Shown: piece after piece, positions 1 through 13,900 of the stretch
Layout: each line of letters starts with the position of its first letter
Position numbering within the stretch: the first letter of the stretch is position 1
From: Plazaster borealis
Lineage: Eukaryota > Echinodermata > Asteroidea > Forcipulatida > Labidiasteridae
NCBI GenBank assembly: GCA_021014325.1
Contig: CM037472.1
Span: 11,036,001 to 11,100,000, forward strand
DNA length: 64,000 nt
Reading direction: 5' to 3'
Notes under the pieces: generated by a model
What the model saw: the letters and a program-made list of their open reading frames with translations, nothing else
The model's database searches: none
What the model was told of the DNA's origin: nothing
Made by a program: the position numbers and the translations under genes

Positions 1-3000
1 GAGGCAGATTTTGATACAAACTTTGTGTCTCTAGCATGCTTAGTTCATGAGTTATTGTCAAACATAGCGCAGAATTTGTTTCAAGCCGTTTTTTGGCAGG
101 AAATGTCTTGCATGTGTTGATACGTAGCCCCAGTTGGTGGTGGTAGCAACCCTACTTCCTGGCCGCTCTCCTCGCCTACAAAACAGTCACAGAAACAAAA
201 CTAATACGAGGAGAGAGCCCTTGAGATGGGCTTTCCAATGGTATAAAACTTTTACAAATCCAGCATTATTTTGAGAGTGATTTGGCCGTCCTGATGTTGT
301 ATTTCTCTCTTTGACAGTTCTGTGTACAAAAATCCCATTGAACATGCTCTTGAGGAACATTCTGAGTATCCCCACTTGCTGGTCATTTCCGGTAAGAAGA
401 TTGCACAAAGTTGCCTTAAAACGTTAATTTTTGGACTCAGGGATATGAGAGGCAGATTTTGATATGAACTTTGTGTCTCTAGCATGCTTAGTTCATGAGT
501 TATTGTCAAACATAGCGCAGAATTTGTTTCAAGCCGTTTTTTTCGCAGGAATTCTCTTGCATGTGTTGATAAGTAGCCCCAGTTGGTGGTGGTAGCAACC
601 GTACTTCCTGGCCGCTTTCCTCGACTACAAAATCGTCACAGAAACAAAACTAGGACGACGAGAGAGCCCTTGAGATGGGCTTTCCAATGGTATAAAACTT
701 GTACAAATCCAGCATTATTTTGAGGGTGATTTGGCCGTCCTTATGTTGTACACCTCTCTTTGACAGTTCTATGTACAAAAATCCCATTGAACATGCTCTT
801 GAGGAACATTCTGAGTATCCCCACTTGCTGGTCATTTCCGGTATGAAGATTGCACAAAGTTGCCTTAAAACGTTAATTTTTGGACTCAGGGATATGAGAG
901 GCAGATTTTGATATGAACTTTGTGTCTCTAGCATGCTTAGTTCATGAGTTATTGTCAAACATAGCGCAGAATTTGTTTCAAGCCGTTTTTTTCGCAGGAA
1001 TTCTCTTGCATGTGTTGATAAGTAGCCCCAGTTGGTGGTGGTAGCAACCGTACTTCCTGGCCGCTCTTCTCGACTACAAAATCGTCACAGAAACAAAACT
1101 AGGACGACTAAAGAGCCCTTGAGATGGGCTTTCCAATGGTATAAAACTTGTACAAATCCAGCATTCTTTTGAGGGTGATTTGGCCGTCCTTATGTTGTAT
1201 TTCTCTCTTTGACAGTTCTGTGTACAAAAATCCCATTGAACATGCTCTTGAGGAACATTCTGAGTATCCCCACTTGCTGGTCATTTCCGGTATGAAGACT
1301 GCACAAAGTGGCCATAAAACGTTGATTTGTGGACTCAGGGATATGAGAGGCAGATTTTGATATAAACTTTGTGTCTCTAGCATGCTTAGTTCATGAGTTA
1401 TTGTCAAACATAGCGCAGAATTTGTTTCAAGCCGTTTTCAGCAGGAAATGTCTTGCATGTGTTGATACGTAGCCCCAGTTGGTGGTGGTAGCAACCCTAC
1501 TTCCTGGCCGCTCTCCTCGCCTACAAAATTGTTACAGAAACAAAACTACAACGACTAGAGAGCCCTTGAGATGGGCTTTCCAATGGTATAAAACTTGTAC
1601 AAATCCAGCATTCTTTTGAGGGTGATTTGGCCGTCCTTATGTTGTATTTCTCTCTTTGACAGTTCTGTGTACAAAAATCCCATTGAACATGCTCTTGAGG
1701 AACATTCTGAGTATCCCCACTTGCTGGTCATTTCCGGTATGAAGATTGCACAAAATTGCCTTAAAACGTTGATTTTTGGACTCAGGGATATGAGAGGCAG
1801 ATTTTGATACAAACTTTGTGTCTCTAGCATGCTTAGTTCATGAGTTATTGTCAAACATAGCGCAGAATTTGTTTCAAGCCGTTTTTTGGCAGAAAATGTC
1901 TTGCATGTGTTGATACGTAGCCCCAGTTGGTGGTGGTAGCAACCCTACTTCCTGGCCGCTCTCCTCGCCTACAAAATCGTCACAGAAACAAAACTAATAC
2001 GAGGAGAGAGCCCTTGAGATGGGCTTTCCAATGGTATAAAACTTGTACAAATCCAGCATTATTTTGAGGGTGATTTGGCCGTCCTTATGTTGTATTTCTC
2101 TCTTTGACAGTTCTGTGTACAAAAATCCCATTGAACATGCTCTTGAGGAACATTCTGAGTATCCCCACTTGCTGGTCATTTCCGGTATGAAGATTGCACA
2201 AAGTTGCCTTAAAACGTTAATTTTTGGACTCAGGGATATGAGAGGCAGATTTTGATATAAACTTTGTGTCTCTAGCATGCTTAGTTCATGAGTTATTGTC
2301 AAACATAGCGCAGAATTTGTTTCAAGCCGTTTTTTTGGCAGGAATTCTCTTGCATGTGTTGATACGTAGCCCCAGTTGGTGGTGGTAGCAACCCTACTTC
2401 CTGGCCGCTCTTCCCGCCTACAAAATGGTCACAGAAACAAAACTAATACGAGGAGAGAGCCCTTGAGATGGGCTTTCCAATGGTATAAAACTTGTACAAA
2501 TCCAGCATTATTTTGAGGGTGATTTGGCCGTCCTTATGTTGTATTTCTCTCTTTGACAGTTCTGTGTACAAAAATCCCATTGAACATGCTCTTGAGGAAC
2601 ATTCTGAGTATCCCCACTTGCTGGTCATTTCCGGTATGAAGATTGCACAAAGTGGCCTTAAAACGTTGATTTGTGGACTCAGGGATATGAGAGGCAGATT
2701 TTGATATAAACTTTGTGTCTCTAGCATGCTTAGTTCATGAGTTATTGTCAAACATAGCGCAGAATTTGTTTCAAGCCGTTTTTTGGCAGGAATTCTCTTG
2801 CATGTGTTGATACGTAGCCCCAGTTGGTGGTGGTAGCAACCCTACTTCCTGGCCGCTCTTCCCGCCTACAAAATGGTCACAGAAACAAAACTAATACGAG
2901 GAGAGAGCCCTTGAGATGGGCTTTCCAATGGTATAAAACTTGTACAAATCCAGCATTATTTTGAGGGTGATTTGGCCGTCCTTATATTGTACACCTCTCT

Positions 3001-5129
3001 TTGACAGTTCTATGTACAAAAATCCCATTGAACATGCTCTTGAGGAACATTCTGAGTATCCCCACTTGCTGGTCATTTCCGGTATGAAGACTGCACAAAG
3101 TGGCCATAAAACGTTGATTTGTGGACTCAGGGATATGAGAGGCAGATTTTGATATAAACTTTGTGTCTCTAGCATGCTTAGTTCATGAGTTATTGTCAAA
3201 CATAGCGCAGAATTTGTTTCAAGCCGTTTTTTGGCAGGAAATGTCTTGCATGTGTTGATACGTAGCCCCAGTTGGTGGTGGTAGCAACCCTACTTCCTGG
3301 CCGCTCTCCTCGCCTACAAAATTGTTACAGACACAAAACTAATACGACTAGAGAGCCCTTGAGATGGGCTTTCCAATGGTATAAAACTTGTACAAATCCA
3401 GCATTATTTTGAGGGTGATTTGGCCGTCCTTATGTTGTATTTCTCTCTTTGACAGTTCTGTGTACAAAAATCCCATTGAACATGCTCTTGAGGAACATTC
3501 TGAGTATCCCCACTTGCTGGTCATTTCCGGTATGAAGACTGCACAAAGTGGCCATAAAACGTTGATTTGTGGACTCAGGGATATGAGAGGCAGATTTTGA
3601 TATAAACTTTGTGTCTCTAGCATGCTTAGTTCATGAGTTATTGTCAAACATAGCGCAGAATTTGTTTCAAGCCGTTTTTTGGCAGGAATTCTCTTGCATG
3701 TGTTGATACGTAGCCCCAGTTGGTGGTGGTAGCAACCCTACTTCCTGGCCGCTCTCCTCGCCTACAAAATTGTCACAGAAACAAAACTGGTACGAGGAGA
3801 GAGCCCTTGAGATGGGCTTTCCAATGGTATAAAACTTGTACAAATCCAGCATTATTTTGAGGGTGATTTGGCCGTCCTTATGTTGTATTTCTCTCTTTGA
3901 CAGTTCTGTGTACAAAAATCCCATTGAACATGCTCTTGAGGAACATTCTGAGTATCCCCACTTGCTGGTCATTTCCGGTATGAAGATTGCACAAAATTGC
4001 CTTAAAACGTTGATTTTTGGACTCAGGGATATGAGAGGCAGATTTTGATATAAACTTTGTGTCTCTAGCATGCTTAGTTCATGAGTTATTGTCAAACATA
4101 GCGCAGAATTTGTTTCAAGCCGTTTTCAGCAGGAAATGTCTTGCATGTGTTGATACGTAGCCCCAGTTGGTGGTGGTAGCAACCCTACTTCCTGGCCGCT
4201 CTCCTCGCCTACAAAATAGTCACAGAAACAAAACTAATACGAGGAGAGAGCCCTTGAGATGGGCTTTCCAATGGTATAAAACTTGTACAAATCCAGCATT
4301 ATTTTGAGGGTGATTTGGCCGTCCTTATGTTGTATTTCTCTCTTTGACAGTTCTGTGTACAAAAATCCCATTGAACATGCTCTTGAGGAACATTCTGAGT
4401 ATCCCCACTTGCTGGTCATTTCCGGTATGAAGATTGCACAAAGTTGCCTTAAAACGTTGATTTTTGGACTCAGGGATATGAGAGGCAGATTTTGATATAA
4501 ACTTTGTGTCTCTAGCATGCTTAGTTCATGAGTTATTGTCAAACATAGCGCAGAATTTGTTTCAAGCCGTTTTTTGGCAGGAATTCTCTTGCATGTGTTG
4601 ATACGTAGCCCCAGTTGGTGGTGGTAGCAACCCTACTTCCTGGCCGCTCTCCTCGCCTACAAAATCGTCACAGAAACAAAACTAATACGAGGAGAGAGCC
4701 CTTGAGATGGGCTTTCCAATGGTATAAAACTTGTACAAATCCAGCATTATTTTGAGGGTGATTTGGCCGTCCTTATATTGTACACCTCTCTTTGACAGTT
4801 CTATGTACAAAAATCCCATTGAACATGCTCTTGAGGAACATTCTGAGTATCCCCACTTGCTGGTCATTTCCGGTATGAAGACTGCACAAAGTGGCCATAA
4901 AACGTTGATTTGTGGACTCAGGGATATGAGAGGCAGATTTTGATATAAACTTTGTGTCTCTAGCATGCTTAGTTCATGAGTTATTGTCAAACATAGCGCA
5001 GAATTTGTTTCAAGCCGTTTTTTGGCAGGAAATGTCTTGCATGTGTTGATACGTAGCCCCAGTTGGTGGTGGTAGCAACCCTACTTCTTGGCCGCTCTAC
5101 TCGCCTACAAAGTTGTTACAGAAACAAAA

Positions 5130-5577
5130 CTAATACGAGGAGAGAGCCCTTGAGATGGGCTTTCCAATGGTATAAAACTTGTACAAATCCAGCATTATTT
5201 TGAGGGTGATTTGGCCGTCCTTATGTTGTATTTCTCTCTTTGACAGTTCTGTGTACAAAAATCCCATTGAACATGCTCTTGAGGAACATTCTGAGTATCC
5301 CCACTTGCTGGTCATTTCCGGTATGAAGACTGCACAAAGTGGCCATAAAACGTTGATTTGTGGACTCAGGGATATGAGAGGCAGATTTTGATATAAACTT
5401 TGTGTCTCTAGCATGCTTAGTTCATGAGTTATTGTCAAACATAGCGCAGAATTTGTTTCAAGCCGTTTTTTGGCAGGAATTCTCTTGCATGTGTTGATAC
5501 GTAGCCCCAGTTGGTGGTGGTAGCAACCCTACTTCCTGGCCGCTCTCCTCGCCTACAAAATAGTCACAGAAACAAAA
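5130..5577. repeat. Representative satellite monomer (448 bp)
   Basis: This is a typical core unit, bounded here arbitrarily at the AATACGAGGAGAGAGCCC block. In order it holds: a short perfect hairpin AGCCC-TTGAGAT-GGGCT; a CCAATGGTATAAAA block; a pyrimidine-rich CTCTCTTTGACAG stretch; the invariant central block around GAACATGCTCTTGAGGAAC; the variable block after TGGTCATTTCC; a T-tract of changing length; and a GTTGGTGGTGGTAGCAAC block followed by CCTACTTCCTGGCCGCTC. No gene is claimed. The entry gives a reference register for comparing units. Confidence 0.9.
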
Positions 5578-8500
5578 CTAATACGAGGAGAGAGCCCTTG
5601 AGATGGGCTTTCCAATGGTATAAAACTTGTACAAATCCAGCATTATTTTGAGGGTGATTTGGCCGTCCTTATGTTGTATTTCTCTCTTTGACAGTTCTGT
5701 GTACAAAAATCCCATTGAACATGCTCTTGAGGAACATTCTGAGTATCCCCACTTGCTGGTCATTTCCGGTATGAAGATTGCACAAAATTGCCTTAAAACG
5801 TTGATTTTTGGACTCAGGGATATGAGAGGCAGATTTTGATATAAACTTTGTGTCTCTAGCATGCTTAGTTCATGAGTTATTGTCAAACATAGCGCAGAAT
5901 TTGTTTCAAGCCGTTTTTTGGCAGGAATTGTCTTGCATGTGTTGATACGTAGCCCCAGTTGGTGGTGGTAGCAACCCTACTTCCTGGCCGCTCTCCTCGC
6001 CTACAAAATAGTCACAGAAACAAAACTAATACGAGGAGAGAGCCCTTGAGATGGGCTTTCCAATGGTATAAAACTTGTACAAATCCAGCATTATTTTGAG
6101 GGTGATTTGGCCGTCCTTATGTTGTATTTCTCTCTTTGACAGTTCTGTGTACAAAAATCCCATTGAACATGCTCTTGAGGAACATTCTGAGTATCCCCAC
6201 TTGCTGGTCATTTCCGGTATGAAGATTGCACAAAGTGGCCTTAAAACGTTGATTTTTGGATACAGGGATATGAGAGGCAGATTTTGATATAAACTTTGTG
6301 TCTCTAGCATGCTTAGTTCATGAGTTATTGTCAAACATAGCGCAGAATTTGTTTCAAGCCGTTTTTTGGCAGGAATTCTCTTGCATGTGTTGATACGTAG
6401 CCCCAGTTGGTGGTGGTAGCAACCCTACTTCTTGGCCGCTCTACTCGCCTACAAAATGGTTACAGAAACAAAATTAGGACGACGAGAGAGCCCTTGAGAT
6501 GGGCTTTCCAATGGTATAAAATTTGTACAAATCCAGCATTATTTTGAGGGTGATTTGGCCGTCCTTATGTTTTACACCTCTCTTTGACAGTTCTGTGTAC
6601 AAAAATCCCATTGAACATGCTCTTGAGGAACATTCTGAGTATCCCCACTTGCTGGTCATTTCCGGTATGAAGACTGCACAAAGTGGCCATAAAACGTTGA
6701 TTTGTGGACTCAGGGATATGAGAGGCAGATTTTGATATAAACTTTGTGTCTCTAGCATGCTTAGTTCATGAGTTATTGTCAAACATAGCGCAGAATTTGT
6801 TTCAAGCCGTTTTTTGGCAGGAAATGTCTTGCATGTGTTGATACGTAGCCCCAGTTGGTGGTGGTAGCAACCCTACTTCCTGGCCGCTCTCCTCGGTTAC
6901 AAAATAGTCACAGAAACAAAACTAATACGAGGAGAGAGCCCTTGAGATGGGCTTTCCAATGGTATAAAACTTGTACAAATCCAGCATTATTTTGAGGGTG
7001 ATTTGGCCGTCCTTATGTTGTATTTCTCTCTTTGACAGTTCTGTGTACAAAAATCCCATTGAACATGCTCTTGAGGAACATTCTGAGTATCCCCACTTGC
7101 TGGTCATTTCCGGTATGAAGATTGCACAAAGTTGCCTTAAAACGTTAATTTTTGGACTCAGGGATATGAGAGGCAGATTTTGATATAAACTTTGTGTCTC
7201 TAGCATGCTTAGTTCATGAGTTATTGTCAAACATAGCGCAGAATTTGTTTCAAGCCGTTTTTGTGACAGGAATTCTCTTGCATGTGTTGATACGTAGCCC
7301 CAGTTGGTGGTGGTAGCAACCCTACTTCCTGGCCGCTCTCCTCGCCTACAAAATAGTCACAGAAACAAAACTAATACGAGGAGAGAGCCCTTGAGATGGG
7401 CTTTCCAATGGTATAAAATTTGTACAAATCCAGCATTATTTTGAGGGTGATTTGGCCGTCCTTATGTTGTACACCTCTCTTTGACAGTTCTATGTACAAA
7501 AATCCCATTGAACATGCTCTTGAGGAACATTCTGAGTATCCCCACTTGCTGGTCATTTCCGGTATGAAGACTGCACAAAGTGGCCATAAAACGTTGATTT
7601 GTGGACTCAGGGATATGAGAGGCAGATTTTGATATAAACTTTGTGTCTCTAGCATGCTTAGTTCATGAGTTATTGTCAAACATAGCGCAGAATTTGTTTC
7701 AAGCCGTTTTTTGGCAGGAAATGTCTTGCATGTGTTGATACGTAGCCCCAGTTGGTGGTGGTAGCAACCCTACTTCCTGGCCGCTCTACTCGCCTACAAA
7801 ATGGTTACAGAAACAAAATTAATACGAGGAGAGAGCCCTTGAGATGGGCTTTCCAATGGTATAAAACTTGTACAAATCCAGCATTATTTTGAGGGTGATT
7901 TGGCCGTCCTTATGTTGTATTTCTCTCTTTGACAGTTCTGTGTACAAAAATCCCATTGAACATGCTCTTGAGGAACATTCTGAGTATCCCCACTTGCTGG
8001 TCATTTCCGGTATGAAGATTGCACAAAATTGCCTTAAAACGTTGATTTTTGGACTCAGGGATATGAGAGGCAGATTTTGATACAAACTTTGTGTCTCTAG
8101 CATGCTTAGTTCATGAGTTATTGTCAAACATAGCGCAGAATTTGTTTCAAGCCGTTTTTTGGCAGGAAATGTCTTGCATGTGTTGATACGTAGCCCCAGT
8201 TGGTGGTGGTAGCAACCCTACTTCCTGGCCGCTCTCCTCGCTTACAAAATAGTCACAGAAACAAAACTAATACGAGGAGAGAGCCCTTGAGATGGGCTTT
8301 CCAATGGTATAAAACTTGTACAAATCCAGCATTATTTTGAGGGTGATTTGGCCGTCCTTATGTTGTATTTCTCTCTTTGACAGTTCTGTGTACAAAAATC
8401 CCATTGAACATGCTCTTGAGGAACATTCTGAGTATCCCCACTTGCTGGTCATTTCCGGTATGAAGATTGCACAAAGTGGCCATAAAACGTTGATTTTTGG

Positions 8501-10507
8501 ACTCAGGGATATGAGAGGCAGATTTTGATATAAACTTTGTGTCTCTAGCATGCTTAGTTCATGAGTTATTGTCAAACATAGCGCAGAATTTGTTTCAAGC
8601 CGTTTTTTGGGCAGGAATTCTCTTGCATGTGTTGATACGTAGCCCCAGTTGGTGGTGGTAGCAACCCTACTTCCTGGCCGCTCTCCTAGCCTACAAAATG
8701 GTCACAGAAACAAAACTAATACGAGGAGAGAGCCCTTGAGATGGGCTTTCCAATGGTATAAAACTTGTACAAATCCAGCATTATTTTGAGGGTGATTTGG
8801 CCGTCCTTATGTTGTACACCTCTCTTTGACAGTTCTATGTACAAAAATCCCATTGAACATGCTCTTGAGGAACATTCTGAGTATCCCCACTTGCTGGTCA
8901 TTTCCGGTATGAAGACTGCACAAAGTGGCCATAAAACGTTGATTTGTGGACTCAGGGATATGAGAGGCAGATTTTGATATAAACTTTGTGTCTCTAGCAT
9001 GCTTAGTTCATGAGTTATTGTCAAACATAGCGCAGAATTTGTTTCAAGCCGTTTTTTGGCAGGAAATGTCTTGCATGTGTTGATACGTAGCCCCAGTTGG
9101 TGGTGGTAGCAACCCTACTTCCTGGCCGCTCTCCTAGCCTACAAAATGGTCACAGAAACAAAAGTAATACGACGAGAGAGCCCTTGAGATGGGCTTTCCA
9201 ATGGTATAAAACTTGTACAAATCCAGCATTATTTTGAGGGTGATTTGGCCGTCCTTATGTTGTATTTCTCTCTTTGACAGTTCTGTGTACAAAAATCCCA
9301 TTGAACATGCTCTTGAGGAACATTCTGAGTATCCCCACTTGCTGGTCATTTCCGGTATGAAGATTGCACAAAGTGGCCATAAAACGTTGATTTTTGGACT
9401 CAGGGATATGAGAGGCAGATTTTGATATAAACTTTGTGTCTCTAGCATGCTTAGTTCATGAGTTATTGTCAAACATAGCGCAGAATTTGTTTCAAGCCGT
9501 TTTTTTGGCAGGAATTCTCTTGCATGTGTTGATACGTAGCCCCAGTTGGTGGTGGTAGCAACCCTACTTCCTGGCCGCTCTCCTCGCCTACAAAATAGTC
9601 ACAGAAACAAAACTAATACGAGGAGAGAGCCCTTGAGATGGGCTTTCCAATGGTATAAAACTTGTACAAATCCAGCATTATTTTGAGGGTGATTTGGCCG
9701 TCCTTATGTTGTATTTCTCTCTTTGACAGTTCTATGTACAAAAATCCCATTGAACATGCTCTTGAGGAACATTCTGAGTATCCCCACTTGCTGGTCATTT
9801 CCGGTATGAAGACTGCACAAAGTGGCCATAAAACGTTGATTTGTGGACTCAGGGATATGAGAGGCAGATTTTGATATAAACTTTGTGTCTCTAGCATGCT
9901 TAGTTCATGAGTTATTGTCAAACATAGCGCAGAATTTGTTTCAAGCCGTTTTTGGGCAGGAAATGTCTTGCATGTGTTGATACGTAGCCCCAGTTGGTGG
10001 TGGTAGCAACCCTACTTCCTGGCCGCTCTCCTCGCCTACAAAATAGTCACAGAAACAAAACTAATACGAGGAGAGAGCCCTTGAGATGGGCTTTCCAATG
10101 GTATAAAACTTGTACAAATCCAGCATTATTTTGAGGGTGATTTGGCCGTCCTTATGTTGTATTTCTCTCTTTGACAGTTCTGTGTACAAAAATCCCATTG
10201 AACATGCTCTTGAGGAACATTCTGAGTATCCCCACTTGCTGGTCATTTCCGGTATGAAGACTGCACAAAGTGGCCATAAAACGTTGATTTTTGGACTCAG
10301 GGATATGAGAGGCAGATTTTGATATAAACTTTGTGTCTCTAGCATGCTTAGTTCATGAGTTATTGTCAAACATAGCGCAGAATTTGTTTCAAGCCGTGTT
10401 TGGCAGGAATTCTCTTGCATGTGTTGATACGTAGCCCCAGTTGGTGGTGGTAGCAACCCTACTTCCTGGCCGCTCTCCTCGCCTACAAAATAGTCACAGA
10501 AACAAAA

Positions 10508-10955
10508 CTAATACGAGGAGAGAGCCCTTGAGATGGGCTTTCCAATGGTATAAAACTTGTACAAATCCAGCATTATTTTGAGGGTGATTTGGCCGTCCTT
10601 ATGTTGTATTTCTCTCTTTGACAGTTCTGTGTACAAAAATCCCATTGAACATGCTCTTGAGGAACATTCTGAGTATCCCCACTTGCTGGTCATTTCCGGT
10701 ATGAAGATTGCTTAAAGTGGCCTTAAAACGTTAATTTTTGGATACAGAGATATGAGAGGCAGATTTTGATATAAACTTTGTGTCTCTAGCATGCTTAGTT
10801 CATGAGTTATTGTCAAACATAGCGCAGAATTTGTTTCAAGCCGTTTTTTGGCAGGAATTCTCTTGCATGTGTTGATACGTAGCCCCAGTTGGTGGTGGTA
10901 GCAACCCTACTTCCTGGCCGCTCTCCCCGCCTACAAAATGGTCACAGAAACAAAA
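10508..10955. repeat. Satellite monomer of rare haplotype I
   Basis: The unit carries linked rare variants: ATTGCTTAAAGTGG in place of ATTGCACAAAGTGG, and GATACAGAGATATG in place of GACTCAGGGATATG. The change creates stops in the long frames of both strands. The same variant set reappears at 37392-37840 and 38739-39187. Confidence 0.8.
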
Positions 10956-13900
10956 CTAATACGAGGAGAGAGCCCTTGAGATGGGCTTTCCAATGGTATA
11001 AAACTTGTACAAATCCAGCATTATTTTGAGGGTGATTTGGCCGTCCTTATGTTGTACACCTCTCTTTGACAGTTCTATGTACAAAAATCCCATTGAACAT
11101 GCTCTTGAGGAACATTCTGAGTATCCCCACTTGCTGGTCATTTCCGGTATGAAGACTGCACAAAGTGGCCATAAAACGTTGATTTGTGGACTCAGGGATA
11201 TGAGAGGCAGATTTTGATATAAACTTTGTGTCTCTAGCATGCTTAGTTCATGAGTTATTGTCAAACATAGCGCAGAATTTGTTTCAAGCCGTTTTTTGGC
11301 AGGAATTCTCTTGCATGTGTTGATACGTAGCCCCAGTTGGTGGTGGTAGCAACCCTACTTCCTGGCCGCTCTCCTCGGTTACAAAATAGTCACAGAAACA
11401 AAACTAATACGAGGAGAGAGCCCTTGAGATGGGCTTTCCAATGGTATAAAACTTGTACAAATCCAGCATTATTTTGAGGGTGATTTGGCCGTCCTTATGT
11501 TGTATTTCTCTCTTTGACAGTTCTGTGTACAAAAATCCCATTGAACATGCTCTTGAGGAACATTCTGAGTATCCCCACTTGCTGGTCATTTCCGGTATGA
11601 AGACTGCACAAAGTGGCCATAAAACGTTGATTTGTGGACTCAGGGATATGAGAGGCAGATTTTGATATAAACTTTGTGTCTCTAGCATGCTTAGTTCATG
11701 AGTTATTGTCAAACATAGCGCAGAATTTGTTTCAAGCCGTTTTTTGGCAGGAAATGTCTTGCATGTGTTGATACGTAGCCCCAGTTGGTGGTGGTAGCAA
11801 CCCTACTTCCTGGCCGCTCTCCTCGGTTACAAAATAGTCACAGAAACAAAACTAATACGAGGAGAGAGCCCTTGAGATGGGCTTTCCAATGGTATAAAAC
11901 TTGTACAAATCCAGCATTATTTTGAGGGTGATTTGGCCGTCCTTATGTTGTATTTCTCTCTTTGACAGTTCTGTGTACAAAAATCCCATTGAACATGCTC
12001 TTGAGGAACATTCTGAGTATCCCCACTTGCTGGTCATTTCCGGTATGAAGATTGCACAAAATTGCCTTAAAACGTTGATTTTTGGACTCAGGGATATGAG
12101 AGGCAGATTTTGATACAAACTTTGTGTCTCTAGCATGCTTAGTTCATGAGTTATTGTCAAACATAGCGCAGAATTTGTTTCAAGCAGTTTTTTAGGCAGG
12201 AGTTCTCTTGCATGTGTTGATACGTAGCCCCAGTTGGTGGTGGTAGCAACCCTACTTCCTGGCCGCTCTCCTCGCCTACAAAATAGTCACAGAAACAAAA
12301 CTAATACGAGGAGAGAGCCCTTGAGATGGGCTTTCCAATGGTATAAAACTTGTACAAATCCAGCATTATTTTGAGGGTGATTTGGCCGTCCTTATGTTGT
12401 ACACCTCTCTTTGACAGTTCTGTGTACAAAAATCCCATTGAACATGCTCTTGAGGAACATTCTGAGTATCCCCACTTGCTGGTCATTTCCGGTATGAAGA
12501 CTGCACAAAGTGGCCATAAAACGTTGATTTGTGGACTCAGGGATATGAGAGGCAGATTTTGATATAAACTTTGTGTCTCTAGCATGCTTAGTTCATGAGT
12601 TATTGTCAAACATAGCGCAGAATTTGTTTCAAGCCGTTTTTTTGGCAGGAATTCTCTTGCATGTGTTGATACGTAGCCCCAGTTGGTGGTGGTAGCAACC
12701 CTACTTCCTGGCCGCTCTCCTCGCCTACAAAATGGTCACAGAAACAAAACTAATACGAGGAGAGAGCCCTTGAGATGGGCTTTCCAATGGTATAAAACTT
12801 GTACAAATCCAGCATTATTTTGAGGGTGATTTGGCCGTCCTTATGTTGTATTTCTCTCTTTGACAGTTCTGTGTACAAAAATCCCATTGAACATGCTCTT
12901 GAGGAACATTCTGAGTATCCCCACTTGCTGGTCATTTCCGGTATGAAGACTGCACAAAGTGGCCATAAAACGTTGATTTGTGGACTCAGGGATATGAGAG
13001 GCAGATTTTGATATAAACTTTGTGTCTCTAGCATGCTTAGTTCATGAGTTATTGTCAAACATAGCGCAGAATTTGTTTCAAGCCGTTTTTTGGCAGGAAA
13101 TGTCTTGCATGTGTTGATACGTAGCCCCAGTTGGTGGTGGTAGCAACCCTACTTCTTGGCCGCTCTACTCGCCTACAAAGTTGTTACAGAAACAAAACTA
13201 ATACGAGGAGAGAGCCCTTGAGATGGGCTTTCCAATGGTATAAAACTTGTACAAATCCAGCATTATTTTGAGGGTGATTTGGCCGTCCTTATGTTGTATT
13301 TCTCTCTTTGACAGTTCTGTGTACAAAAATCCCATTGAACATGCTCTTGAGGAACATTCTGAGTATCCCCACTTGCTGGTCATTTCCGGTATGAAGATTG
13401 CACAAAATTGCCTTAAAACGTTGATTTTTGGACTCAGGGATATGAGAGGCAGATTTTGATACAAACTTTGTGTCTCTAGCATGCTTAGTTCATGAGTTAT
13501 TGTCAAACATAGCGCAGAATTTGTTTCAAGCAGTTTTTTTGGCAGGAATTCTCTTGCATGTGTTGATACGTAGCCCCAGTTGGTGGTGGTAGCAACCCTA
13601 CTTCCTGGCCGCTCTCCTCGCCTACAAAATAGTCACAGAAACAAAATTAATACGAGGAGAGAGCCCTTGAGATGGGCTTTCCAATGGTATAAAATTTGTA
13701 CAAATCCAGCATTATTTTGAGGGTGATTTGGCCGTCCTTATGTTGTATTTCTCTCTTTGACAGTTCTATGTACAAAAATCCCATTGAACATGCTCTTGAG
13801 GAACATTCTGAGTATCCCCACTTGCTGGTCATTTCCGGTATGAAGACTGCACAAAGTGGCCATAAAACGTTGATTTGTGGACTCAGGGATATGAGAGGCA

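Noticed and set aside
2191..2260. Small nuclear or spliced-leader RNA gene in each monomer (GGTATGA donor-like motif, then GATTTTTGG Sm-like site and a short CTCA/TGAG stem)
   Set aside because: Many monomers have GATTTGTGG in place of the Sm-like site, E units lose the GGTATG, no known snRNA sequence is present, and the stem is only four pairs.
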